Shown: piece by piece, positions 39,539-48,730 of the stretch
Numbering within the stretch: position 1 is the stretch's first letter
Layout: each line of letters opens with the position of its first letter
Assembly (NCBI RefSeq): GCF_024448955.1
Contig: NZ_JAMOIH010000001.1
Coordinates: 124,001 to 188,000 of the forward strand
Source of the DNA: Stutzerimonas stutzeri
Lineage (GTDB): Bacteria > Pseudomonadota > Gammaproteobacteria > Pseudomonadales > Pseudomonadaceae
DNA: 64,000 nt
Direction of reading: 5' to 3'
Notes under the pieces: generated by a model
What the model saw: only the letters and a program-made list of their open reading frames with translations
What the model was told of the DNA's origin: nothing
Database searches by the model: none
Translations under genes and position numbers: made by a program

Positions 39539-40243
39539 CTACCAGCCGAGGGTTTGCTTGAGAAACGGAATGGTCAGCTTGCGCTGCGCCTGCAGCGAGG
39601 CCTGGTCGAGTTGATCGAGCAATTCGAACAGCGCACTCATGTTGCGCGCGCCACGGGTGAGGATAAAGCGGCCGACGTCATCCGGCAGGTTCAGGCCGCG
39701 GCGCGAGGCACGCAGTTGCAGCGCGCGCAGCTTGTCCTCGTCGGACAGTTCCTGCAGCTGGAATACCAGCGAGAGGCTCAAGCGCGATTTGAGATCCGGC
39801 AGCTGCACGGCGATTTCCCGCGGTGAGGCACTGGCCGCAAGCAGCAGCCGCCGACCGCTGTCACGCAGCCGATTAAACAGGTGGAACAGCGCCTCTTCCC
39901 ATACGGGATCGCCGGCTATGGCATCCACATCATCCAGGCAGACCAGCTCGCTCTGCTCCAGATTGTCCAGCAATGCCGGCCCGTACTCGGCCACGTCGGC
40001 GAGCGGCAAGTACACCGCCAGCTCGCCGCGCTGCTCAACACGCAAACAAGCGGCCTGCAGCAGATGGCTACGCCCAACACCTGTATTGCCCCAGAGATAA
40101 ATCAACTCATCGGACCAGCCGGCCTCGGGCGAACAGACCCGCTCGACATAGCCCAACGCGGCAGCATTGGCGCCCGGATAGAAGTTGGCGAAGGTGGCGT
40201 CGTCACGAAGACGAATGCCAAGGGGAAGCTGGATGGGTTTCAT
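39539..40243 (-). CDS. hda: DnaA regulatory inactivator Hda
   Basis: 234 residues with the AAA+ domain of DnaA but without its DNA-binding domain. It begins MKPIQLPLGI, containing the clamp-binding QLPLGI-type motif. P-loop GNTGVGRSH, Walker B VCLDDVDAI, sensor FILTRGARNMSALFELLDQLDQASL. Hda with the sliding clamp stimulates ATP hydrolysis on DnaA, ending initiation. It overlaps the upstream AI-2E gene by 4 bp. Confidence 0.94.
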   Translation of the reverse strand: MKPIQLPLGIRLRDDATFANFYPGANAAALGYVERVCSPEAGWSDELIYLWGNTGVGRSHLLQAACLRVEQRGELAVYLPLADVAEYGPALLDNLEQSELVCLDDVDAIAGDPVWEEALFHLFNRLRDSGRRLLLAASASPREIAVQLPDLKSRLSLSLVFQLQELSDEDKLRALQLRASRRGLNLPDDVGRFILTRGARNMSALFELLDQLDQASLQAQRKLTIPFLKQTLGW

Positions 40244-41337
40244 GTCTGGCTAGGTGGGTCGACCGATACGACCGGCGGCTCTGCGTAAAGGTCGGAGAGT
40301 TTATAGAGATCATGCACGTGGCGCAGCAGAACCATGATCACCGCCGCCACCGGCAAGGCCAGCAACACGCCGGTAAAACCGAACAGCTGACCACCCGCCA
40401 GCACCGCGAAAATCACCGCGACCGGATGCAGACCGATGCGATCGCCCACCAGCAACGGCGTCAACAGCATGCCTTCGAGCATCTGTCCGACCGTGAACAC
40501 CGCAGCGACACCCAGCAATGGGTAAGGCTCCAGGCCGAACTGGAACAGCACAGCGATGACTGCCGCGCCGATCCCGACCACGAAGCCCATATAGGGCACA
40601 ATGCTGGCGAGACCGGCCAGCACACCAATCAACAGCCCCAGCTCGACGCCGACCAGCATGAGGCCGGCGGAATAGACCACCGCCAGCGCCAGCATTACCA
40701 GCAGCTGCCCGCGCAGGAACGCGCCTATCACCTCATGGCACTCACGCAACAACGCCATGACCGTCTCTTCCCGGCGCCGCGGTAACAAGGCCCGCAGCTT
40801 GGCCATGATCAGATCCCAATCCCGCAGGAGGTAAAAGCACACCACCGGCACCAGCAACAGATTCGCCAGCCACGCCAGCAGCGCGATGCTGGAAGCCGTC
40901 GCCTGACTGAGAATGACCGCCACCACATCTTTGGTACTGCCGAGATTGGCGGTGAATGCGCTCTTGATCTGGTCGAAGCGCCAGAAGTCTTCGTCAAGAC
41001 CAAACTGCATCTGTACCCAGGGCAGCGCCGTCATCTGCAGCCAATCGAGCCCCACAGGCGCCAATTGATAAAGGTGCATCAGCTGCTTGCCAAGCATCGG
41101 AACCAACACCAGTAGCAGCAACATGCACAGCAAGGTGAAAAGCGCGAACACCAGAATCACGCCCCAGGTGCGGGAAAGCTTCCAGCGCTCCAGGCGATCG
41201 ACCAGCGGATCGCCCAGGTAGGCCAGCAGGATGCCGACCAGAAACGGCGAAAGAATGGGTGATAGCTGATAGACCAGCCAGCCAAGCAGCAACAGTGCCG
41301 CCAGCCATAGCCAGCGGTTGGTATGAGTAATCGTCAT
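40240..41337 (-). CDS. AI-2E family membrane transporter (second copy)
   Basis: 365 residues of the PF01594 family with about eight helices: YQLSPILSPFLVGILLAYLGDPLVDRLE at the start, GIGAAVIAVLFQFG and IGLHPVAVIFAVLAGGQLFGFTGVLLALPVAAVI at the end. It is paired by 4-bp overlap with hda, as in P. aeruginosa. It is clearly divergent from the paralogue at 10524-11600. Substrate unknown. Confidence 0.87.
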   Translation of the reverse strand: MTITHTNRWLWLAALLLLGWLVYQLSPILSPFLVGILLAYLGDPLVDRLERWKLSRTWGVILVFALFTLLCMLLLLVLVPMLGKQLMHLYQLAPVGLDWLQMTALPWVQMQFGLDEDFWRFDQIKSAFTANLGSTKDVVAVILSQATASSIALLAWLANLLLVPVVCFYLLRDWDLIMAKLRALLPRRREETVMALLRECHEVIGAFLRGQLLVMLALAVVYSAGLMLVGVELGLLIGVLAGLASIVPYMGFVVGIGAAVIAVLFQFGLEPYPLLGVAAVFTVGQMLEGMLLTPLLVGDRIGLHPVAVIFAVLAGGQLFGFTGVLLALPVAAVIMVLLRHVHDLYKLSDLYAEPPVVSVDPPSQT

Positions 41338-41459
41338 GGGCTGGACGCCTTGCTCCGTTATTCGAGCCGCAATGCAATTGCTGGCGAAAGGTAAGAATTC
41401 ATGAACCAGCGAGCGTCACATGCAGCGCCCGCCTTGTCAGCATTGATAAAAGCGGCGCA

Positions 41460-42593
41460 TCACCAGCGGTAGCGCAATACCTCGCCCTGATCCGGCTGCA
41501 ACGGTTGCTCAGCGGCAGGCTGGTCCGGCTCCTCGAGCGGGGCCTGGGCATCGATCGGTGGTGCTTCGCTCCCCGAAACCGGCGCGGTCGCATCAATTGG
41601 CGGTGCGTCGGCATCGTTCGTCGGCAACCCGGTATCGACCGGCTGCGCAACGATCTCGTCAGCCGGCACTTCCTGCAAACGTGCCAGGGCCAACTGTGAC
41701 CGCAGCTGATCCGGGCTGGCGTTGAGGCGGTACACCAGTCGATCGCTTTCGACCCGTATCAGGCGAGCGCCGAATGGCTCGAGCAGGCGATCCAGTTCGG
41801 CGAAGCGCTCGACATCGGCACCCAGCACTTCAAGCGTGATTTCTTCGGTCTCGCCCGGCGCCACGCGGTATTGCGGTGCGAGAAACTTGCTGACCGCCAG
41901 CATCACCGCATCGGCCACCGCGGCCCGGCTGTCGCCGCTCGCCTTACCTTGCGTCTGCTTGTCACCAACCCAGAGGCGCCAACTGGCCTCCCAGGTTTCG
42001 CCGGACTGTTTCGCAAGTACCGTCAGCAGGCCATCCGCATCGTAACGTTCCGACACGTCGCGAAGCACCTCAGGCTCTTTCGCCGCGACCGTCTCGGCAG
42101 TGGCCGCGAGCTGCTCGCTCAGATCGGCCAGAGGCAGGCGCAGCGGCAAGCCGCGATGCTGGGCGGCTGCTTGTAGATCGGACGAGCCTTCCTGAGCGTC
42201 ACCGACCAGATGCGTGCCGTTGACCGACTCGCCCAGCCACCAGATCAGGATGCTCGGGCGGTCAGCTCCCCACAACGACAGCCCCGCGGACCGCAGCGCG
42301 CGCTCGGTTGTGACCGGATCGAAGCTCACCACAACGGCATCGCCCTCATAGGCGTAGCGGCTGACCAGCTGCTGCGGATCACTGCGCAGTTGCGCAACAG
42401 CTGCCGTTTCTGGCTCACCCGTAAGACGTAGCACGAGGGTATCGAACGCCTTGCGCAGTGCTTCCTCGCGCTCGTCCGGCTGCTGGCTGGCAACCGGTTC
42501 ACGCACCTTGTATAGATCGCTGAGAGGTGCCGCCATGCCGTGGGCGGAGACGACCACGCAGCAAAGGGCCAAAAGATGGGGAATGAGGCGCAT
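41460..42593 (-). CDS. DUF2066 periplasmic protein
   Basis: 377 residues with a signal peptide (ALCCVVVSAHGMAA-PLS). DUF2066 domain about residues 25-300 (LYKVREPVASQQPDEREEALRKAFDTLVLRLTG at the start). The last 70 residues are a Pro/Ala/Asp/Glu-rich tail (APPIDATAPVSGSEAPPIDAQAP) and look disordered. Function unknown. ATG 42593 is used because the signal peptide begins there. It is divergent from purM, as in P. aeruginosa. Confidence 0.82.
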   Translation of the reverse strand: MRLIPHLLALCCVVVSAHGMAAPLSDLYKVREPVASQQPDEREEALRKAFDTLVLRLTGEPETAAVAQLRSDPQQLVSRYAYEGDAVVVSFDPVTTERALRSAGLSLWGADRPSILIWWLGESVNGTHLVGDAQEGSSDLQAAAQHRGLPLRLPLADLSEQLAATAETVAAKEPEVLRDVSERYDADGLLTVLAKQSGETWEASWRLWVGDKQTQGKASGDSRAAVADAVMLAVSKFLAPQYRVAPGETEEITLEVLGADVERFAELDRLLEPFGARLIRVESDRLVYRLNASPDQLRSQLALARLQEVPADEIVAQPVDTGLPTNDADAPPIDATAPVSGSEAPPIDAQAPLEEPDQPAAEQPLQPDQGEVLRYRW

Positions 42594-42918
42594 GGAAATA
42601 CTCGCTGGCTGGCCAGTCATGGGGAGCCTGCCGGTCATAGGACGACAACCGGGTTCGGCCACGGGGAATCAAGCGCTATACCTTAAACAGGCGTCTGAAC
42701 CGCGGCAACCGCCGCGCTCCGGAGTTGCGCGTCGGGCATCACTACTCTGCAGCGCATCCTGACCGATCCACCCCACGTAACCGCAGGCGGGATGGCCGCT
42801 GTGCGGCAAGCCTGATAAAATCGCGCGCTTTCCGCAGACCGGTCCGGCGCCCTCGCCGCATCGAGACAACAGCCTTGTCCCACCGGTCGCCCCGCACTCT
42901 CCTTCACAGGTCCGGATT
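42594..42918 (+). other. Promoter region between DUF2066 gene and purM
   Basis: 325 bp. A TGATAAAAT sequence at 42813-42821 could be the -10 element of purM. No perfect PurR-type operator was recognised. No open frame in it looks like a gene. Confidence 0.4.
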
Positions 42919-43977
42919 ATGAGCAAGCAACCCTCCATCAGCTACAAGGACGCCGGTGTCGACATCGATGCAGGCGAAGCGCTGGTCGAACGCATCAAGG
43001 GCGTGGCCAAGCGTACCGCGCGTCCTGAAGTCATGGGCGGTCTGGGCGGCTTTGGCGCGCTCTGCGAAATCCCAGCCGGTTACAAGCAGCCAGTATTGGT
43101 CTCCGGAACCGATGGCGTCGGCACAAAGCTGCGCCTGGCACTGAATCTGAACAAGCACGACAGCATCGGCCAGGATCTGGTGGCCATGTGCGTCAACGAT
43201 CTGGTGGTCTGCGGAGCCGAGCCGCTGTTCTTCCTCGACTACTACGCTACCGGCAAACTCAACGTCGATATCGCAGCGACCGTGGTTACCGGCATCGGTG
43301 CCGGCTGCGAACTGGCCGGCTGCTCGCTGGTTGGCGGCGAGACCGCCGAAATGCCTGGCATGTACGAAGGCGAAGATTACGACCTGGCCGGCTTCTGCGT
43401 TGGCGTGGTCGAGAAGAGCGAAATCATCGACGGCTCGAAGGTTACCGCAGGCGATGCGCTGATCGCCCTGCCCTCCTCCGGTCCGCACTCCAATGGCTAT
43501 TCGCTGATCCGCAAGATCATCGAAGTGGCCGGCGCCGATATCGAGAACATTCAGCTCGAAGGCAAACCGCTCACCGAACTGCTGATGGCGCCGACCCGCA
43601 TCTACGTCAAGCCGCTGCTCAAGCTGATCAATGACACCGGCGCGGTCAAAGCCATGGCGCACATCACCGGTGGCGGCCTGCTGGACAACATTCCGCGCGT
43701 ACTGCCTGAAGGCAGTCAGGCCGTCCTCGATATCGCCAGCTGGAATCGTCCGGCGGTGTTCGACTGGCTCCAGGAGAAAGGCAACGTCGACGAGCATGAA
43801 ATGCACCGCGTGCTCAACTGCGGCGTCGGCATGGTCATTTGCGTGGCGCAGGATCAGGTCGAAACCGTTCTCGGCAACCTGCGTGACTCCGGCGAAAGCC
43901 CATGGGTGATCGGCAAGATCGCCTCGGCTGGCGCAGATGCCGAGCGTGTCGTGCTGAACAATCTGAAACAACGCTGA
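42919..43977 (+). CDS. purM: Phosphoribosylaminoimidazole synthetase (AIR synthetase)
   Basis: 352 residues. It closes the imidazole ring: FGAM + ATP to AIR. Motifs: [68 protein letters not shown] and [15 protein letters not shown]. Normal length. Its stop codon shares a base with the purN start (TGATG), so the two are translated together. Confidence 0.98.
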   Translation: MSKQPSISYKDAGVDIDAGEALVERIKGVAKRTARPEVMGGLGGFGALCEIPAGYKQPVLVSGTDGVGTKLRLALNLNKHDSIGQDLVAMCVNDLVVCGAEPLFFLDYYATGKLNVDIAATVVTGIGAGCELAGCSLVGGETAEMPGMYEGEDYDLAGFCVGVVEKSEIIDGSKVTAGDALIALPSSGPHSNGYSLIRKIIEVAGADIENIQLEGKPLTELLMAPTRIYVKPLLKLINDTGAVKAMAHITGGGLLDNIPRVLPEGSQAVLDIASWNRPAVFDWLQEKGNVDEHEMHRVLNCGVGMVICVAQDQVETVLGNLRDSGESPWVIGKIASAGADAERVVLNNLKQR

Positions 43978-44630
43978 TGAGCCTCGGCGCGCCCTGCAAC
44001 GTCGCGGTGCTGATTTCAGGGTCCGGCAGCAATTTGCAGGCCCTGATCGACAGCCTCGGTGAAGATAATCCGGTGCGTATCCGCGCGGTCGTGTCGAATC
44101 GCGCCGACGCATTCGGTCTGCAGCGCGCGCAAGCAGCCGGCATTGCCACTCACGTGGTGCAACACAAGGACTTCGCCGATCGCGAAGCCTTCGACGCCGC
44201 GCTGATCGAGATCATCGATACGCACAAGCCGCAGCTGGTCGTACTAGCCGGTTTCATGCGCATCCTTACATCAAGCTTCGTCCGCCATTACCAGGGCCGT
44301 CTGCTCAATATCCACCCGTCTCTGCTGCCGAAATACAAGGGCCTGGACACCCACCGCCGCGCCCTTGAAGCTGGAGACCATGAGCACGGCTGCAGCGTGC
44401 ATTTCGTCACCGAAGAGCTCGATGGTGGCCCCGTGGCAATACAGGCCAGCCTCAATATCGAGCCCGGCGAAAGCATCGGCGAACTGACCGATCGGGTGCA
44501 CGCAGCCGAGCACATCATCTATCCGCTGGCCGTCCGCTGGTTTGCCGAAGGCCGCTTGCGCCTTGCCGAGCAAGGCGCGATGCTTGACGACATTCAGTTG
44601 CCGGTTTCCGGCCATCCGATACGAATCTAG
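43977..44630 (+). CDS. purN: GAR transformylase (formyltetrahydrofolate-dependent)
   Basis: 217 residues. It transfers a formyl group to GAR in purine synthesis. ISGSGSNLQALIDSL binds the phosphate; catalytic Asn-His-Asp region in LLNIHPSLLPKYKGLDTHRRALEAGDHEHGCSVHFVTEELDGGP. ATG overlaps the purM stop by one base. Confidence 0.97.
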   Translation: MSLGAPCNVAVLISGSGSNLQALIDSLGEDNPVRIRAVVSNRADAFGLQRAQAAGIATHVVQHKDFADREAFDAALIEIIDTHKPQLVVLAGFMRILTSSFVRHYQGRLLNIHPSLLPKYKGLDTHRRALEAGDHEHGCSVHFVTEELDGGPVAIQASLNIEPGESIGELTDRVHAAEHIIYPLAVRWFAEGRLRLAEQGAMLDDIQLPVSGHPIRI

Positions 44631-44638
44631 GAGATCTT

Positions 44639-45349
44639 ATGCGTCGCGCTTTGCTGCTCGCTCTTGCCGTACTGGCCTTGCCGGCCCAGGCCCTGGAGCT
44701 CAAGCCCTTCTCCGCCAGCTACACCGCGGACTGGAAACAAGTGCCTGTCAGCGGTACCGCCCATCGCAGTCTGGAAAAACTCGAAGGCAACACCTGGCAG
44801 CTGGATTTCGAAGCCTCCATGCTGGTGGCCAGCTTCAATGAACGCAGCACCTTTAGCGTCGAGGGCGAAACCCTCATCCCCCAGAAATATCGCCTCAAGC
44901 GCAGCGGCCTGGGTAAAGGCAAAACCATCAAGCACGATTTCGATTGGCAGGCCAAGCAGGTCGTTGGCGAAGACCGTGGCGATCCGGTCAAGCTGCCCCT
45001 CAACCGCGGCCTGCTGGACAAGTCCACCTATCAAATCGCACTTCAGGAGGCTGTAGCGGCGGGCGAAAAAAGCATGAGCTACCAAGTCGTCGATGGCGAT
45101 GAAATCGAAACCTACGACTTCCGTGTGCTCGGCGACGAGCAGGTCAGCACCAAGGCAGGCCGGATCGATGCCATCAAGGTCGAGCGCGTGCGTGATCCGA
45201 CGCAGAGCAAACGCCAGACCATCCTCTGGTTCGCCAAGGACTGGGATTACATGCTGGTCCGCCTGCATCAGGTGGAAAAAGACGGCAAGGAATACCAGAT
45301 CATGCTCGAAGAAGGCACCGTCGACGGCAAAGCCGTGAAAGGTGACTGA
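44639..45349 (+). CDS. DUF3108 periplasmic protein
   Basis: 236 residues with a signal peptide (LALAVLALPAQA-LEL). The body shows the DUF3108 pattern: KPFSASYTADWKQVPVSGTAHRSLEK, then FSVEGETLIPQKYRLKRSGLGKGKTIKHDFDW. The fold is a beta-rich envelope protein of unknown function. AGGAG stands 6 nt before ATG; 8 bp after purN, so transcribed with purMN. Confidence 0.82.
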   Translation: MRRALLLALAVLALPAQALELKPFSASYTADWKQVPVSGTAHRSLEKLEGNTWQLDFEASMLVASFNERSTFSVEGETLIPQKYRLKRSGLGKGKTIKHDFDWQAKQVVGEDRGDPVKLPLNRGLLDKSTYQIALQEAVAAGEKSMSYQVVDGDEIETYDFRVLGDEQVSTKAGRIDAIKVERVRDPTQSKRQTILWFAKDWDYMLVRLHQVEKDGKEYQIMLEEGTVDGKAVKGD

Positions 45350-45406
45350 CTGCCACCGCGCCGGGCAGCCGGCGCGTTATCACCTGCCGTTTCAGCGAAT
45401 CTCACC

Positions 45407-46069
45407 ATGACCTTTCCCCGCGTCTTGCTGCTTGCCCTGCTGCCGGTTTTTGCTGGCTGTCAATCGTTACCCTGGAGCGACGGGCCTCGCAAACAGCCGA
45501 CCGAACGGCTTCAGGGTGAGGTCACACATCGTGATGGGTTGCTGTCGTTGCGCACCTGCCAGGGTGAGCGCCACGTTGCATTGCTCGATGCCGGCGCGAC
45601 CGGGCTACCCGAAGACGCCCAGGCGCTAATGTCCGACAGCGGACAACCGCTGTTTGCCGATGTACGTGGCATGCTGATTTCGCGAGATGGCGATAGGCAA
45701 CTGCAATTGACACAGGTCTATCGCCTGCAGGCCGAAGGTCCTGGCTGCAACGCAGACGAATTCAAGCAATTGACGCTGCGCGCCAGTGGCAACGAGCCAG
45801 GCTGGAGCGTAAGGATCACCACGCACGGCATGCTGCTCGAACGTCCCGGCGAGACGCCGCTGGCCGTGCCGTATCTGGAAGAACAGCTGCCGGGCGGACA
45901 GACCAGTTTCAGCAGCGAGGCCAATGACCAGCGCCTCAATCTCTGGGTAGCGCCACAGCGCTGCGTCGACAGTGCCAGCGGCGCAATCAGCCACCTGACC
46001 GCCGAACTGCGTATCGACGACCAAACCCTGCGCGGCTGTGCCTACTACGGCGGCGCGCGCAACGAATGA
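45407..46069 (+). CDS. Putative lipoprotein (COG3650-like)
   Basis: 220 residues with lipobox FAGC (Cys18). Four other cysteines suggest two disulfides. The segment LRASGNEPGWSVRI resembles the 'GNEPFWSV' motif of COG3650/META-associated lipoproteins, followed by the C-terminal LRIDDQTLRGCAYYG. Function unknown. It follows the DUF3108 gene by 57 bp and precedes dapC by 50 bp. Confidence 0.78.
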   Translation: MTFPRVLLLALLPVFAGCQSLPWSDGPRKQPTERLQGEVTHRDGLLSLRTCQGERHVALLDAGATGLPEDAQALMSDSGQPLFADVRGMLISRDGDRQLQLTQVYRLQAEGPGCNADEFKQLTLRASGNEPGWSVRITTHGMLLERPGETPLAVPYLEEQLPGGQTSFSSEANDQRLNLWVAPQRCVDSASGAISHLTAELRIDDQTLRGCAYYGGARNE

Positions 46070-46119
46070 ATCTATCGAAGCGCGTACTGGCGCGCTTCCC
46101 GACGTTTCGAAGACCGACA

Positions 46120-47316
46120 ATGAATAACGACCTGTCCCTGCTGCAGCCTTATCCGTTCGAGAAACTCCGCGCCCTGCTCGCCGGCGTGCAACCGCCGAGC
46201 GAAAAGCGCGCTATCGCTTTATCGATCGGCGAACCGAAACATCCATCGCCCGATTTCGTTGCCCAGGCGCTGACTACCAGCCTCGATCAGTTGGCCGTAT
46301 ATCCGTCCACCCTCGGCATCCCCGAGCTGCGCGAGTCCATCGCACGCTGGTGCGAACGTCGCTTCGGCGTGGCAGCCGACAGCCTCGATCCGGCGCGCCA
46401 TGTGCTACCGGTCAATGGCACCCGCGAAGCCTTGTTTGCGTTCACCCAGGCCGTCGTCAACCGCAGCGCGGACGCGCTGGTGCTCAGCCCCAATCCGTTC
46501 TATCAGATCTATGAAGGCGCGGCGCTTCTGGCCGGCGCCACACCGCATTACCTGCCCTGTACCGCCGAGAATGGGTTCAATCCGGATTTCGACGCCGTTC
46601 CGGCCGATATCTGGCAGCGCACGCAAATCCTGTTTCTCTGCTCGCCGGGCAACCCCACCGGCGCGCTGGTGCCGCTGGACACGCTGAAGAAGCTGATCGC
46701 GCTGGCCGACGAGCATGATTTCGTCATCGCCGCCGACGAGTGCTATAGCGAGCTTTACTTCAATGAGGAACATCCGCCTGCCGGATTGCTGACCGCATGC
46801 GCCGCGCTGGGCCGTAACGATTTCAAACGCTGCGTGGTGTTCCACAGCCTGTCCAAGCGCTCGAATCTACCGGGGCTGCGCTCCGGATTTGTTGCCGGGG
46901 ATGCGGACATTCTCAAGGCCTTTCTGCTCTACCGCACCTATCATGGCTGCGCCATGCCGGTGCAGACCCAACTCGCAAGCATCGCCGCCTGGAACGACGA
47001 GGCGCATGTCCAGGCCAATCGCCAGATGTACCGCGAGAAGTTCGATGCGGTTCTGGACATCCTCACGCCGGTGATGGATGTACAGCGCCCCGATGGCGGG
47101 TTCTACCTGTGGCCGAAAACGCCCATCGACGGCCAGCAATTCACTCGCGAGCTGTTTGCCCACGAACATGTGACGGTGGTGCCAGGGTCCTATCTGTCAC
47201 GAGAAGTCGACGGCGTCAGCCCTGGCAAGGATCGGGTTCGCATGGCGCTGGTGGCGCCGCTCGCTGATTGCGTCGAAGCAGCCGAGCGCATCCGCGCGTT
47301 TATCGCCACGCTTTGA
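46120..47316 (+). CDS. dapC: Succinyldiaminopimelate transaminase
   Basis: 398 residues, fold-type I PLP aminotransferase. It makes N-succinyl-2-amino-6-ketopimelate / succinyl-DAP in lysine synthesis. Motifs: LSIGEPKHPSPDFV, VLPVNGTREALFAF, FLCSPGNPTGALVP and the PLP-lysine region VVFHSLSKRSNLPGLRSGF. ATG 46120 (MNNDLSLLQPYPFEKL) gives the family N-terminus. dapD lies 1.4 kb downstream on the same strand. Confidence 0.92.
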   Translation: MNNDLSLLQPYPFEKLRALLAGVQPPSEKRAIALSIGEPKHPSPDFVAQALTTSLDQLAVYPSTLGIPELRESIARWCERRFGVAADSLDPARHVLPVNGTREALFAFTQAVVNRSADALVLSPNPFYQIYEGAALLAGATPHYLPCTAENGFNPDFDAVPADIWQRTQILFLCSPGNPTGALVPLDTLKKLIALADEHDFVIAADECYSELYFNEEHPPAGLLTACAALGRNDFKRCVVFHSLSKRSNLPGLRSGFVAGDADILKAFLLYRTYHGCAMPVQTQLASIAAWNDEAHVQANRQMYREKFDAVLDILTPVMDVQRPDGGFYLWPKTPIDGQQFTRELFAHEHVTVVPGSYLSREVDGVSPGKDRVRMALVAPLADCVEAAERIRAFIATL

Positions 47317-47356
47317 AGGCAGAGCCGGAGCCGGACGCGGCGGCGTCCGGCCTCTT

Positions 47357-47503
47357 TCAGGCGACACCTGGCGGAATCATGTCCTTGCCGTAGTCGCGCA
47401 GTTTCTCAAGATTTTCCGGCTTCATGTGCTCCGGAATGTCCGCCGTGATGGGTTCTTCGCGCTCATCATGCTCCCCCACATCGGGCTTTTCGGGCTCGTT
47501 CAT
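47357..47503 (-). CDS. Small acidic hypothetical protein
   Basis: 48 residues, starting MNEPEKPDVGEHDEREEP and ending with KLRDYGKDMIPPGVA. Acidic and Pro-rich, probably disordered. GAGGAG lies 6 nt before ATG 47503, a strong site. It is 10 bp after the next small gene on the same strand, so co-transcribed. No family is recognised. Confidence 0.6.
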   Translation of the reverse strand: MNEPEKPDVGEHDEREEPITADIPEHMKPENLEKLRDYGKDMIPPGVA

Positions 47504-47513
47504 GGCGCTCTCC

Positions 47514-47759
47514 TCAGATTGCGTTCTCTTCCCATATCAGCTCACCGTCGTTGCTGACCTCCCTGACCTTGGTCAGCGCCGCCTCGGCTGCTACTTCAGC
47601 CTCGGACGCGAGGTCGTAATGCCGGCCGTTGGCGACTTTGAATATTCGGGCAGTGTCGTCGGTATCACGAAGCTTCACCGCAATCACCGCCTCGAATCCA
47701 TCATCGGCAGGAACGGCGGACGAAATGGCCTCATGGTTTTCGAAATGCTTGCGTGCCAT
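47514..47759 (-). CDS. Small hypothetical protein
   Basis: 81 residues (MARKHFENHEAISSAVPADD...). A core VIAVKLRDTDDTARIFKVANGRHYDLASEAEVAAEAAL and C-terminal KVREVSNDGELIWEENAI suggest a small beta-alpha protein. Start 47759 is chosen after trimming an unlikely upstream extension. First gene of a two-gene unit with the 48-residue protein. Function unknown. Confidence 0.62.
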   Translation of the reverse strand: MARKHFENHEAISSAVPADDGFEAVIAVKLRDTDDTARIFKVANGRHYDLASEAEVAAEAALTKVREVSNDGELIWEENAI

Positions 47760-47898
47760 ACATGACCTCATCGTTGCGATTGTGAACAATGGACAACGCA
47801 CGGCCTGAAAAAGGTCGAATCGCTTTGCGATCTAGCGGCTGAACCGATGACCGCCGCGGCGACTCCCACTCTTAACAGTGACGCTCAGGAGGCCGGCC

Positions 47899-48231
47899 AT
47901 GCCCATGAATGAAACCTACACAGCCAGCGCACCTTCGCGAGACGAAGTCGACGATCTAGAAGGTTTCACCCTGCTCGAATTCGGTACCGACTGGTGTGGT
48001 CATTGCCGTGCGGCGCAACCGCCGCTGGCTACCGCCATGGCCGGACGTTCACTGCGCCATTTGAAGATCGAGGACGGTCCGGGCCGCCCGCTGGGAAGGT
48101 CGTTTCGCGTCAAGCTATGGCCCACGCTGATTCTCATGCGCCAAGGCGAAGAACTCGGCCGCGTGGTGCGGCCAACCAGCACCCAGGCCATCGAGGACCT
48201 GCTGTGCCAGGCGGACAACTCCGCAAGCTGA
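47899..48231 (+). CDS. Thioredoxin-fold protein
   Basis: 110 residues with the active site WCGHC (32-36) in TLLEFGTDWCGHCRAAQPPL, and the cis-Pro segment KLWPTLILMRQGEELGRVVRP. The His in WCGHC differs from thioredoxin's WCGPC and resembles oxidising thioredoxin-fold proteins such as PDI. No signal peptide, so cytoplasmic. AGGAGG is 6 nt before ATG 47899. It lies 85 bp before the YffB-like gene. Confidence 0.85.
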   Translation: MPMNETYTASAPSRDEVDDLEGFTLLEFGTDWCGHCRAAQPPLATAMAGRSLRHLKIEDGPGRPLGRSFRVKLWPTLILMRQGEELGRVVRPTSTQAIEDLLCQADNSAS

Positions 48232-48316
48232 AGCGTCCAGGCGGCTCAAAGCGGCAGGTTCATGTTCATCGTGGCATAATCCGCGGTCCAGTTTGGCCGG
48301 AGAATGCGGAGCTGTT

Positions 48317-48688
48317 ATGCCCGATCAACACAAAGGACTCTGTCTGTACGGCATCAAGGCGTGCGACACCATGAAAAAGGCCCGTACCTGGCTCGACCAG
48401 CAGGGCTTGAGCTATGAGTTCCATGACTACAAGAGCGCCGGCATCGACCGCGCCCACCTGGAAGCTTGGTGCAATGAACATGGCTGGCAGACCGTACTCA
48501 ACCGTGCTGGCACCACCTTCCGCAAGCTGGACGATGTGCAGAAAGCTGATCTTGACCAAGCCAAGGCCATTGAGCTGATGCTGGCCCAGCCATCGATGAT
48601 CAAGCGCCCCGTCTTCGATTTGGGCGACAAGACGCTGATTGGCTTCAAGCCGGATATTTACGCTGCCGAGCTGGCAGCCAAGAACTGA
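48317..48688 (+). CDS. Spx/MgsR-type ArsC-like reductase (YffB)
   Basis: 123 residues of the ArsC superfamily. The motif LYGIKACDTMKKARTWLDQQG has Cys16 as single active thiol; TFRKLDD and MIKRPVFDLGDKTLIGFKPDIY complete the family pattern of YffB, for which glutathione-dependent reductase activity has been suggested. It lies 42 bp before dapD, the usual neighbour. Confidence 0.88.
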   Translation: MPDQHKGLCLYGIKACDTMKKARTWLDQQGLSYEFHDYKSAGIDRAHLEAWCNEHGWQTVLNRAGTTFRKLDDVQKADLDQAKAIELMLAQPSMIKRPVFDLGDKTLIGFKPDIYAAELAAKN

Positions 48689-48730
48689 GACCCGCTCGCA
48701 GGACGAGCGTGATTGATAAAAGGATTCCCT

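Noticed and set aside
42904-44112. 402-codon minus-strand open frame
   Set aside because: Antisense to purM-purN; both of these are certain genes.
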